Both the position numbers and the translations under genes were made by a program. Shown here piece after piece: positions 27,146-36,143 of a DNA stretch of 64,000 nucleotides. The notes under the pieces were generated by a model that was not told the origin of the DNA, made no database searches, and saw nothing but the letters and a program-made list of their open reading frames with translations. Source of the stretch: Devosia riboflavina (GTDB lineage: Bacteria; Pseudomonadota; Alphaproteobacteria; Rhizobiales; Devosiaceae); NCBI RefSeq assembly GCF_000743575.1, contig NZ_JQGC01000001.1, positions 1-64,000 of the forward strand. The letters are read 5' to 3'. How positions within the stretch are numbered: the stretch's first letter is position 1; each line of letters begins with the position of its first letter.

Positions 27146-28045
27146 ATGGCCGATATTCCATCCAGCGAGCTTGGCGCCGGACAAACCCTGGCCGTCCGCG
27201 CCCAGGCCCTGCTCGCCCAGTTCGGCAAGCTGCCGGTACTGATGCTGATTGCCGTCACCTGGCTCGGCTTCATGCTCGCCGTCGCCATTCTGGCTGACCT
27301 CATCACCCCCTATCCCTATACCCAGATGGACCTCCATAACCGGCTGAGCAGCCCGGTTTTCATGGGCGGCGACTGGGCTCATCCGCTGGGCACCGACGAG
27401 TTGGGCCGCGACGTGCTGTCCCGTCTGATCGCCTCGATCCGCATGAGCCTGCTCATTGCCTTCGGCGCCACGATCATCGGGGCCGTCATCGGGGTGACGC
27501 TGGGTTTCGTGGCGGCCCATTTCCGCGGCTTCATCGAGCAGATAGTTCTGGCCCTGGTCGACTTTTCAGCGGCCATCCCCTTCCTGGTCCTGGCGCTGGC
27601 GGTGTTGGCCTTCTTTGGCAATTCGATCGTGCTTTTCGTGTGCCTGCTCGGTCTGCATGCCTGGGAGCGCTATGCCCGTATTGCGCGAGGCCTCGCGATC
27701 AGCGGCAATGCCCAGGGCTATTCGGCGGCCGTGCACCAACTGGGAGCCTCGCCCCTGCGCCTCTATGGTCGGCACATCCTGCCCAATATCGCCTCGACGC
27801 TCATCGTCTCGATGACCCTGGCCTTCCCCGAAATCATCCTGCTCGAAAGCGGGCTTTCCTTCCTGGGCCTGGGCGTGCAGCCGCCCAATACCTCGCTGGG
27901 CAATATGGTCGGCTTCGGGCGTGAATATCTCTCGAGCGCCCCCTGGATCATGCTGGCCCCCGCCTTTGTCATCACCATCACCGCGCTGTGCATCTCGCTT
28001 GTCGGCGACGGCCTGCGCGACAAGCTCGACCCCACCCTCACCTGA
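27146..28045 (+). CDS. dppC: Dipeptide-type ABC permease, DppC-like
   Basis: The permease has 299 residues from the ATG at 27146, preceded by CTCGGAGACC. It shows the DppC layout: a cytoplasmic N-terminus, HPLGTDELGRDVLSRLIASIR after the first helix, then five further helices. The EAA loop lies in ARGLAISGNAQGYSAAVHQLGASP. It completes the SBP-DppDF-DppBC transporter. The unusual order, with both ATPases before the permeases, is often seen in Rhizobiales. Confidence 0.87.
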   Translation: MADIPSSELGAGQTLAVRAQALLAQFGKLPVLMLIAVTWLGFMLAVAILADLITPYPYTQMDLHNRLSSPVFMGGDWAHPLGTDELGRDVLSRLIASIRMSLLIAFGATIIGAVIGVTLGFVAAHFRGFIEQIVLALVDFSAAIPFLVLALAVLAFFGNSIVLFVCLLGLHAWERYARIARGLAISGNAQGYSAAVHQLGASPLRLYGRHILPNIASTLIVSMTLAFPEIILLESGLSFLGLGVQPPNTSLGNMVGFGREYLSSAPWIMLAPAFVITITALCISLVGDGLRDKLDPTLT

Positions 28046-28088
28046 TTTACCCCCCGGCCCCGACGGCCGGTTACGAAAGGACGCGACT

Positions 28089-28907
28089 ATGACTGATCTG
28101 CCTATCGTTGGCGCCGCCATGACGTTGAAGGACGTCGAAATCAACCGCAACTGGTTGCTGGAAAAGCCACGTGACCTCGAACTGCAGGACTTTGTTCCGG
28201 CCGAAGTGCTCGCTGGCGACTGGCAGAGCGTGGCCACCGAAGCCCGCCGCCTGCTCGACGGCCACCAGGGGCGCCTGGGCATTCATGGTCCCTTCATGGG
28301 CCTCAACGTCGCCTCCTCCGACCCGGATATCCGCGCCGTCGTCGCCAAGCGCATGGATCAGGCGCTCGATGTTGCCGAGGCGCTCGAAGTCACGCAGATC
28401 GTCATCCACAGCCCCTATTCGACCTGGATGCACAACAATCTCGACAACTGGCCCGAACAACGCCAGCAGGTCATCAACCTGACCCATGAGACGCTTGGTG
28501 CCGCCGTCAAGCGCGCCGAGAACCAGGGCTGCGTCTTCGTACTTGAGAACATCGAGGACAAGGACCCCGCCGACCGCCGCAAGCTGGTGGAAAGCTTCAA
28601 TTCGACCGCCTTTGCGCTGTCGATCGACACCGGCCATGCAGCCTATGCCTATGGCTCGACGGGCGCCCCGCCGGTCGACTATTTCGTGCAGGATGCCGGC
28701 GAGATGCTGGCCCATGTCCACCTGCAGGACGCCGATGGCTATGCCGACCGCCACTGGCCGCTGGGCTATGGCAACGTCAACTTCCGCGCCATCTTCGCCA
28801 ACCTCGCCAAGATCACCTCCAATCCGCGCCTGATCATTGAAATCCGCGATAAATCCCAGATCCAGGCCTCCGCCGCCCACCTCGCTGCCCTCGGCCTGGC
28901 CCAATAG
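28089..28907 (+). CDS. Sugar phosphate isomerase/epimerase-like TIM barrel protein
   Basis: This 272-residue protein looks like an AP-endonuclease-2/xylose-isomerase-like TIM barrel. Likely metal ligands are in VIHSPYS, FVLENIEDKD (glutamate), SIDTGHAAY (D and H), VHLQDADGYADRHWPLGYG (H, D, H) and LIIEIRD (glutamate). The family includes sugar epimerases, isomerases and some endonuclease IV relatives. It starts 43 bp after the permease with GAAAGGACG before it, and ends the operon, so it probably processes the imported compound. Substrate not known. Confidence 0.8.
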   Translation: MTDLPIVGAAMTLKDVEINRNWLLEKPRDLELQDFVPAEVLAGDWQSVATEARRLLDGHQGRLGIHGPFMGLNVASSDPDIRAVVAKRMDQALDVAEALEVTQIVIHSPYSTWMHNNLDNWPEQRQQVINLTHETLGAAVKRAENQGCVFVLENIEDKDPADRRKLVESFNSTAFALSIDTGHAAYAYGSTGAPPVDYFVQDAGEMLAHVHLQDADGYADRHWPLGYGNVNFRAIFANLAKITSNPRLIIEIRDKSQIQASAAHLAALGLAQ

Positions 28908-28921
28908 AAAACTCGATCACC

Positions 28922-28953
28922 TCAATCGCCAAGACCCAGGTCTTGGCGATTGA
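28922..28953. terminator. Perfect 15-bp hairpin after the dipeptide-type operon
   Basis: The arms 28922-28936 and 28939-28953 (core CAATCGCCAAGACC and its exact complement) are separated by 2 bp, 14 bp past the last stop codon. No T-run follows on either side, so it may be a non-canonical or Rho-assisted terminator or an RNA-stabilising hairpin. Confidence 0.6.
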
Positions 28954-29250
28954 CCGGGCCAGCCGTCGAACATTCAACACGGCTTCTGCCCATTGGAGAG
29001 CAGACCCAACTGTTCCAACAGCGTCATTGACGATTTGAGATTCTTCCCGCCGTCCAACGGTGGATCGAGTATTCGGTCTTCTGCGAGAGCTATGCCACGT
29101 GCCGGTGTCTGCTGGTCGGATCTCGTGTCCACCCGGACCCGGAAGTTGAAAGGGCAGCTATGGCAACCAGAAAGCCAGAAGCCGCCAGGCGGCTCCCGGC
29201 CCCATTGCATCCCCTGACCACCCCAACATCGCAGGTCAAGCGTTAGGCCT
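28954..29250. other. Intergenic region, probable left junction of the tRNA-linked element
   Basis: No supported gene lies in these bases. The left end of the 29-35 kb element should be here or just beyond. I looked for a copy of the 3' end of the tRNA-Arg as an attachment repeat and did not find one by eye. Confidence 0.35.
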
Positions 29251-29370
29251 ACCCGTGGACCCGTGGACCCGTGGACCCGTGGACCCGTGGACCCGTGGAC
29301 CCGTGGACCCGTGGACCCGTGGACCCGTGGACCCGTGGACCCGTGGACCCGTGGACCCGTGGACCCGTGA
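29251..29370. repeat. 15-copy tandem repeat of the 8-mer ACCCGTGG
   Basis: Fourteen exact copies of ACCCGTGG are followed by a last copy ending A instead of G, with no interruption. It lies 41 bp beyond the 3' end of the ribbon-helix-helix gene. Translated frames give an artefactual 8-residue peptide repeat and are not genes. Exact uniformity suggests recent expansion. It might be a partition (centromere-like) site for the ParA/RHH pair or a simple slippage tract. Confidence 0.97.
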
Positions 29371-29410
29371 AAAGTTGAATAAGAGCAGGGCAGTCAAGGG
29401 ATATTCGCGA

Positions 29411-29704
29411 TCAGGTGAAGTTCCCGTCGTCCTGGGCACGATTGGCGGCAGCACTGTTGTATCCCCCCTTGCGCCGAAGATAGTCTGAGAAGCGCGTTGC
29501 CCGAGAGAAGACACCTGGGCGGCCTGCCTTTTTCAATCCCTCGTCAATATAGCCAGCGATCAGAGCATTCATCGTCGTGCCTTCCATGTGGGCCTGAAGC
29601 TTGAGGTCCAGGACAATCACATCCGGCAACCTGATCCTGACCTCCCTGACGATCTCGGTCTTTTGAGAGACACAGTTCTGCTCGATGTCCATAGGATCGG
29701 TCAT
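29411..29704 (-). CDS. Ribbon-helix-helix protein, likely partition partner of ParA
   Basis: This 97-residue protein has a central segment VREVRIRLPDVIVLDLKLQAHMEG-x2-MNALIAGYIDEGLKKA (about 18-65), which fits a ribbon-helix-helix fold: a beta strand followed by two helices. Such proteins act as centromere-binding partners of ParA ATPases on plasmids. The ATG at 29704 overlaps the parA stop (ATGA), so the two are co-translated. The C-terminal 30 residues are basic and probably disordered. A longer frame on this strand reaching 30124 is only the shadow of parA. The fold call is by eye. Confidence 0.7.
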   Translation of the reverse strand: MTDPMDIEQNCVSQKTEIVREVRIRLPDVIVLDLKLQAHMEGTTMNALIAGYIDEGLKKAGRPGVFSRATRFSDYLRRKGGYNSAAANRAQDDGNFT

Positions 29705-30423
29705 CACGCCACCTTGCGCTTTTCTGCTTCGGTGAAGATGGCGGCGAGCAGCTTGCGCATCTCCCGGTCCCCGATATCTCCAGGCAGATATTCGGAAACA
29801 CCGAGCCCCTTCTCCATGGCGTCGATATATTGCACCCGGCGCCCGACGACCGCGGGCAGGACCGCGCCCTGCTCGGCGTATCGATCGACATAAAACTGCG
29901 TACGCGGCAGGTTCCCCCGAACGATCAGGTTCAGGACGACGCTGCCCGGCGTCCTGGAAACGCCCCACAACCTGCGGATCGGTTCCGTCGCCTTGAGGTC
30001 CAGAGGCGAGGGCTGGCTCGGCGTCAGCATGAAATCCGCCAGGTCCACCGCCCGCTTCATGCCCAGAGCATCGCGCCCGGCGGTGTCGATGACGATGAAC
30101 TCGAACCCGTTCTTCTCGGCCCAATCGATCGCTTCCCCGATCCGGGCGAGACTGGCCCGGCGCACGAGCGGACCCTCCCGCTTGACACCGCGGGCTTCAG
30201 CCCAATGCACACAAGACTGCTGACCGCTATCACCATCGATATCGGTGTCGAAGATGACGGTCTTCAAACCACAGCAATGGGCCGTGACCGCGACGTTGAC
30301 ACCCAGGGTGCTTTTGCCGGTGCCGCCTTTGGACGCGGCAAGGAGCAGCACGAAGCGCTTGAACGAGGGCGGCAGGGCAATCGGGTTTTCAGGCTGTGGA
30401 TGACGCATAACCAACTTCTCCAT
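29704..30423 (-). CDS. parA: ParA-family partition ATPase
   Basis: This 239-residue protein has the deviant Walker A SKGGTGKST at about 31-39, a switch region VIFDTDIDGDSGQQS and a Walker B-like FIVIDTAGRD. It is a short ParA without an N-terminal DNA-binding domain, the type Ib form that pairs with a small ribbon-helix-helix protein, as here. It would segregate a plasmid or the circular form of an element. It is divergent from the 30435 gene by only 11 bp, so the promoters must overlap the genes. The C-terminal half has YAEQGAVLPAVVGRRVQY, also seen in plasmid ParA-like proteins. Confidence 0.88.
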   Translation of the reverse strand: MEKLVMRHPQPENPIALPPSFKRFVLLLAASKGGTGKSTLGVNVAVTAHCCGLKTVIFDTDIDGDSGQQSCVHWAEARGVKREGPLVRRASLARIGEAIDWAEKNGFEFIVIDTAGRDALGMKRAVDLADFMLTPSQPSPLDLKATEPIRRLWGVSRTPGSVVLNLIVRGNLPRTQFYVDRYAEQGAVLPAVVGRRVQYIDAMEKGLGVSEYLPGDIGDREMRKLLAAIFTEAEKRKVA

Positions 30424-30434
30424 TAACGAATCGC

Positions 30435-31322
30435 ATGATATACGAATTTCTGCGACTCACAAAGACCGATGCCATGGATCTGCTGTCCTCTCTCCATCAG
30501 GCCCGCGAAAAGGCCATGCCGTGGCGTATCCTGGCTGGGCGATTGGCGCAGTTGGAAGCGAGTGCACCGCTGGCGCCGGATGGCCAACCCTGGATTCGTG
30601 CGGTCGAAGCCATATCGGGATTTTCGGCCAATCATCTCCGGCGCATGAGCAAGGCTTCGTCCTTGATCGAGGTTATGGTGCAGCGCTGGCCAGATCATGC
30701 GGGCATTTTGAATGCGCTGTCCTTTACCCATTCCGAGGTTCTGGGCCGGCTTTGGGAAGCCGATGCGGCCGCAGTTGAACACCTGCTCAAGGCCGAGCGC
30801 TGGCCGAGTTATGGCGCGCTCCTGGCGCAATACGAGAAGGCACGATCCCGGCGTTCGGCCCCCAACGCGGCGGGCAAGCTGGCCCTGGGCAATTTTCGGG
30901 ACCGCGTGAATAGCTTTCTCGAGCAAAAGTCGAGTCTAGCTCTATTCGATCGGGTACCGCACCATCCCTATCTCAAACCGGACTTTCTGGCCTTTCTGCC
31001 CAACGGCCAGATCATTGCCTGGGACTGTATGCTCATGCCTGAAAAGGTCGATCAGGAAGCCCTGCATAGACGCTTTGCCGCTTGGGCGACGGAAGCGAGC
31101 TTCGTCACCGAGTTCTGGATTGCCGTGCAGCATGATCGTGGCATGGACCACATGCATCGCTGCATAATGGATCTGGACCTCAAGAATATCGGTGTCATGG
31201 CTTTCGGTGGATCGGGCGCGGTCATATCGCCCCATGGCCCGCCGGCGCCGGATCGCCGGAAGTCGGCTGTCAACACCGCCTTTGCCCCATCCTTGCAGTC
31301 GCGAGGCGATAGCCGAAATTAA
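30435..31322 (+). CDS. Hypothetical protein of the tRNA-Arg element
   Basis: This 295-residue protein is unrecognised. The N-terminal 160 residues are helical and include a possible DNA-binding stretch (ISGFSANHLRRMSKAS, about 60-75). The C-terminal part has HHPYLKPDFLAFLPNGQIIAWDCML (about 176-200): a PD followed by a beta strand and a D-x-M. This resembles a PD-(D/E)xK nuclease core, but the last lysine is missing, so any catalytic role is doubtful. It is divergent from parA and 67 bp before the tyrosine recombinase. It may be a replication- or partition-linked protein. Confidence 0.6.
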   Translation: MIYEFLRLTKTDAMDLLSSLHQAREKAMPWRILAGRLAQLEASAPLAPDGQPWIRAVEAISGFSANHLRRMSKASSLIEVMVQRWPDHAGILNALSFTHSEVLGRLWEADAAAVEHLLKAERWPSYGALLAQYEKARSRRSAPNAAGKLALGNFRDRVNSFLEQKSSLALFDRVPHHPYLKPDFLAFLPNGQIIAWDCMLMPEKVDQEALHRRFAAWATEASFVTEFWIAVQHDRGMDHMHRCIMDLDLKNIGVMAFGGSGAVISPHGPPAPDRRKSAVNTAFAPSLQSRGDSRN

Positions 31323-31389
31323 AGGCGCGGGATTCTTGCTGCTCACGCGGTTACAGTCGAGTCAACGGTAACATAGCCGGCGAGCCAAA

Positions 31390-32418
31390 ATGACCGAGAC
31401 CTCATCCTATCCTGAATGCCTGCGCCGTCCCGATGCTGGCGGCCATGTGCAGACGCGGACGACGAAGACCGAAACCCGCTATCGGAAGCGCTATCAGGGG
31501 ATGGCGAAGACCTGGCGCCGCCGGCATCGGGTGGACGTGGTGACCCCGTTCGAGCTGGCAACCGATATCGGTTACCGGTCATCCGGCCTGAGCCGGAACA
31601 CACTCAAACAATACCATGCCGCCATTCGTCAGCACCTGCGGGATCTCTGGGATGAGTGCGCCATCAGGTTCGACCAGGTCGCCCGCATCGATGCATTGCT
31701 GCGCCAGCAGGCGCCCATGCCGAAAGCGACGACGGGCAAGGCGGGCCACAAGACCTCGGCCGGTCGCGCCAAGTCAGTAAAGCCGGAAACCCTGTCCGCG
31801 CTGGTCACCGAACTGCTCCTGCGCCCGACCGCGATCCGCCGTATCGCCGCCGCCCTGCTCGAATATGGCGTCGACCTGGCCACGCGCCCCGGCGAGTTCC
31901 TGACCATGCGGGAGGACCCTCGCGGCCAGCTCTGGGTTCGCTCTGCAAAATATTCCGAGACCAACGGAAAAGGCTTGCAGCCGCTCCGCATGCTCGTCGT
32001 CGACAATCTCGATCCTTTCGAGATTGACGAACTCAAGGAGATCGCCGCCCTGCTTCTGGCCGAGCGCGCCACGGGTGCAACGACCGCCAGCCTGCTGCGC
32101 CGCTGCCAGCATGCCATTCGCGAGGCCCGCAAGGCCGTTGGCGGCCGCTCCAGGCGGGTCACCGCCTATACCGTTCGCCATCAGGCCCGCGCCAATATGT
32201 CGGCAATGGGCATGTCGCCCGAAGAGGTCGCCGTGGTCATGAACCATGCCAGCGCCATGACGGCACAATCCCACTATGCGCCGGCGCGCAGCGCCTGGAA
32301 GGGTGCGGTGGGTGCAAAACCGCCTGCGGTAGAACCCGAACTGGTCGCCAAGGTTCGACCGGGCAATAGATCGCGGGGCTGGGCTATGCAGGTGTCGGCC
32401 GGACCGAAGCCGATGTGA
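31390..32418 (+). CDS. Divergent tyrosine recombinase of the tRNA-Arg element
   Basis: This 342-residue protein has a C-terminal catalytic pattern of tyrosine recombinases: R166 in TRPGEF, H264-x-x-R267 in TVRHQARAN, H286 in MNHASA and a probable nucleophile Y296 in SHYAPAR. A lysine at 187 could be the beta-2 lysine. The N-terminal region (about 25-105) is basic and would bind DNA. It lies in an unusual group, with a long spacer between the Arg and the HxxR. It may resolve element dimers or integrate the element; the neighbouring serine recombinase is the other candidate. Not closely related by eye to the 150-1055 recombinase. Confidence 0.75.
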   Translation: MTETSSYPECLRRPDAGGHVQTRTTKTETRYRKRYQGMAKTWRRRHRVDVVTPFELATDIGYRSSGLSRNTLKQYHAAIRQHLRDLWDECAIRFDQVARIDALLRQQAPMPKATTGKAGHKTSAGRAKSVKPETLSALVTELLLRPTAIRRIAAALLEYGVDLATRPGEFLTMREDPRGQLWVRSAKYSETNGKGLQPLRMLVVDNLDPFEIDELKEIAALLLAERATGATTASLLRRCQHAIREARKAVGGRSRRVTAYTVRHQARANMSAMGMSPEEVAVVMNHASAMTAQSHYAPARSAWKGAVGAKPPAVEPELVAKVRPGNRSRGWAMQVSAGPKPM

Positions 32419-32629
32419 GTGAACGTGGTGAATGCGGGCGGGAAACAAACCGTTAATGACGGCAACAGCCTTTGCTTGCCCTGGACCCGGCGATTGCTAT
32501 GGTGCAGGCGTCGATCTTTTCCCAGGATCGATGGACATGGTTGGCGACCGCATGAAGCGGCCGCCACCGGGACGGCAATCCCGGCAGCGACCTGGCCATG
32601 ATCAACTTCTGCTTACACAGAGGCTTTAC
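32419..32629. other. Short intergenic leader region
   Basis: About 210 bases without a supported gene between the tyrosine recombinase and the small frames before 32766. It probably contains a promoter; I cannot place it. Confidence 0.3.
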
Positions 32630-32761
32630 ATGGTTATCCTTCTTCTGAACGCGCCATCGCGCGTCGTCAATGACGTGTCCGTCACGTCGAACTCCCCGTT
32701 CTTTACCATCGTCATTCGCACCGTCGTGCCTGGTGCCCCCTGCCCTGCCGGTCGGGAGTAA
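32630..32761 (+). CDS. Possible small peptide upstream of the 32766 gene
   Basis: A 43-residue frame beginning MVILLLNAPSRVVNDV ends 4 bp before the next start. The upstream bases ACAGAGGCTTTAC contain a weak AGAGG ribosome-binding site. It could be a leader peptide or a small element-encoded protein. No similarity is known to me and it may be chance. Confidence 0.35.
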   Translation: MVILLLNAPSRVVNDVSVTSNSPFFTIVIRTVVPGAPCPAGRE

Positions 32762-32765
32762 GGTC

Positions 32766-33149
32766 ATGAAGATCGTTGCTCTGATCGAAGATGGCCTTGG
32801 CCATCGCCATCTCGTCGCGTCCCGATCCCCGGACCTGTTGCGTCGCGAACTCGCGGCCCGAACCAGAACCGCCATGCTGATCTGGTGCGCGGTGCCACCG
32901 GAATACCATAGCGCCGCAACCATCGTGACCAAGGCCATGGACCGCCTCGGCGCCGATGGGCCGGAGGCGCTTGCCGCCATCCCCGTGAACCGCATCGTGA
33001 AAGTTCTGGTGGACCTGTGTGTCACCGAGCCGCGGCGCACGGCGCGCTGGCGTCGGATCAAGCGTCGGGTACGCGAAATCGGCCAATGGTTTCCAGGCAA
33101 CTGGCGAGGCGCCGCCCCTGCCGAGCATCTGCGCAGCCCCAGCGCCTGA
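32766..33149 (+). CDS. Hypothetical 127-residue protein of the tRNA-Arg element
   Basis: The protein has 127 residues and begins MKIVALIEDGLGHRHLVASRS, preceded by GGGAGTAAGGTC. The middle part has IWCAVPPEYHSAATIVTKAMDRLGADGPEALAAIPVNRIVKVLVDLCV, which looks like a helical fold. The C-terminus is strongly basic (RRTARWRRIKRRVREIGQWF), suggesting nucleic-acid binding. I do not recognise a family. It lies between the two recombinases and probably belongs to the same element. Confidence 0.55.
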   Translation: MKIVALIEDGLGHRHLVASRSPDLLRRELAARTRTAMLIWCAVPPEYHSAATIVTKAMDRLGADGPEALAAIPVNRIVKVLVDLCVTEPRRTARWRRIKRRVREIGQWFPGNWRGAAPAEHLRSPSA

Positions 33150-33180
33150 CCGCTGGGCAATGCCGTGGGTCTACGGCCCC

Positions 33181-33228
33181 ACGGACCCGCGGACCAACGG
33201 ACCAATGGACCAATGGACCAATGGACCG
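33181..33228. repeat. Second 8-bp tandem repeat, unit NNGGACCM
   Basis: Six units follow one another: ACGGACCC, GCGGACCA, ACGGACCA, then three of ATGGACCA, with a partial ATGGACCG after. The period of 8 and the GGACC core are the same as in the 29251-29370 array read in another phase (GTGGACCC). It is shorter and more varied, as if older. Confidence 0.85.
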
Positions 33229-33433
33229 GCCGATCCCGTAACTTTCTGATTTTCTCTACAAAAATACGTTTGCCAGCCCGAAAATAATCGAGGACGCTGG
33301 ATGTGCATCCGAGGGGTTGACCCTTCATCCCGCCGGGTGCCGCTCAGGGGCAGGTGCCGAAAACTTCCCGCGTCGGCCGGTGGTCGATCCCTGATGCGTA
33401 GGCCACCGGCTGGCGCGGGACTCCACGGTTTAC
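33229..33433. other. Intergenic region before the serine recombinase
   Basis: Just after the second tandem repeat there is an AT-rich patch (about 33240-33285) suited to a promoter. Frames here lack supporting features. Confidence 0.3.
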
Positions 33434-33644
33434 ATGGCGTCGAAACCCTCCGGCTCGCCGGCGCCATGTGCGGTTCGCACGCAAAGGCCGGTTCAGGAAG
33501 AAGAGCGCCTGTGCACCGGCGCAACCGCAAAGACCGTCATCGACATGACGGTCATCCTCGACCTCGTCATCGGGCCTGAAGTGTCCGTTGCCGAAGCCGA
33601 TCTTTATCTGCACTGGGCCAGTGATCTGCTGACCCCGGCAAAGG

Positions 33645-33667
<23 letters not shown>
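33434..33667 (+). CDS. Possible small protein overlapping the serine recombinase start
   Basis: A 77-residue frame ends in SVAEADLYLHWASDLLTPAKDDDDDTS and overlaps the serine recombinase start by 23 bp, an arrangement typical of coupled genes. The start is uncertain: the ATG at 33434 has no ribosome-binding site and 33545 (40 residues) is an alternative. The acidic tail is notable. It could be a recombination directionality factor by position and size, but no helix-turn-helix is visible. Confidence 0.4.
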
Positions 33668-35347
<1,680 letters not shown>

Positions 35348-35498
35348 ATGCCGGATTCGGGCATGGCCCGAAGAATGGGCGCAAACTAGTCGAAGCTTGC
35401 CTTCGGCGCAACGGGGGAAATCCCGGCGCTTGATAAGTCCTGACAGGAACTGGCATCAGCCTATGGGAGAGCAGGATTTCGCCTTTGGAGAATTGCCG

Positions 35499-36101
35499 AT
35501 GACCACTCTTCCCGGTCCTGATGGATTGCCCCGTTGCCGTTGGTGCTCGGGTGCACCAGAGTTTTTGCCCTACCATGATCATGAATGGGGTTTTCCCGTT
35601 GGCGACGATACCCGCCTCTTTGAAAAGCTATGTCTTGAGGGCTTTCAGTCGGGCTTGAGCTGGCGGACCATTCTCAACAAACGCGAGGCGTTCCGCGCCG
35701 GGTTTGCCGGCTTCAATATCGATAAGGTCGCGACCTTCACTGAAGTGGACATCGACCGCCTCCTGGCCGACAAGGGCATCGTGCGCCATCGCGGCAAAAT
35801 CGAAGCGGCAATCAACAATGCACGGCGCGCCCAGGAGCTGATCAGGGAGGCTGGTTCGATTGCTGCCTATGTCTGGCGTTATGAAACGCCCGACGAAGCG
35901 CCGCCGCAGAGCCAGACCACCAGTCCGGCCGCCATTGCCCTTTCAAAGGACCTCAAGAAGCGTGGCTGGAAATTCGTCGGGCCGACGACGGTCTTTGCCT
36001 TCATGCAGGCCATGGGGCTCGTCAACGATCATGCCGTTGGCTGTATCAGCCGGGAGAAGGCGGCGCAGGACCGTGCGGCCTTCACAGTCCCCGGCCGCTG
36101 A
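35499..36101 (+). CDS. tag: DNA-3-methyladenine glycosylase I
   Basis: This 200-residue repair enzyme removes 3-methyladenine from alkylated DNA. It shows PRCRWCSG, YHDHEWGFPVGDD and LFEKLCLEGFQSGLSWRTILNKREAFR, the Tag core, with a cysteine and later histidines (VNDHAVGC) that bind the structural zinc. The ATG at 35499 follows TTTGGAG; an upstream ATG at 35463 would add 12 residues. It is monocistronic and ends just before a bidirectional terminator. Confidence 0.93.
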   Translation: MTTLPGPDGLPRCRWCSGAPEFLPYHDHEWGFPVGDDTRLFEKLCLEGFQSGLSWRTILNKREAFRAGFAGFNIDKVATFTEVDIDRLLADKGIVRHRGKIEAAINNARRAQELIREAGSIAAYVWRYETPDEAPPQSQTTSPAAIALSKDLKKRGWKFVGPTTVFAFMQAMGLVNDHAVGCISREKAAQDRAAFTVPGR

Positions 36102-36107
36102 AAGCGA

Positions 36108-36141
36108 AAACCGCGCCGCCCTTTTTGAGATGGCGCGGTTT
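36108..36141. terminator. Bidirectional terminator between tag and the RND pump gene
   Basis: Arms AAACCGCGCC (36108-36117) and GGCGCGGTTT (36132-36141) form a 10-bp stem around a 14-base loop. A-runs on the left and GTTTATT on the right allow termination in both directions. It lies between the convergent tag stop (36101) and the RND gene stop (36144). Confidence 0.75.
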
Positions 36142-36143
36142 GT

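Noticed and set aside
28908-29250. Expected attachment repeat matching the 3' end of tRNA-Arg
   Set aside because: I searched this gap for the tRNA 3' sequence and found no convincing direct repeat, so no att site is claimed.
29251-29370. Possible CRISPR array
   Set aside because: Units are 8 bp and directly adjacent with no spacers, and no cas genes are present.
29236-29514. Frame encoding an 8-residue peptide repeat (GPRVHGST)
   Set aside because: It is only the translation of the 8-bp DNA minisatellite; an 8-bp unit gives an 8-residue repeat in any frame without stops.
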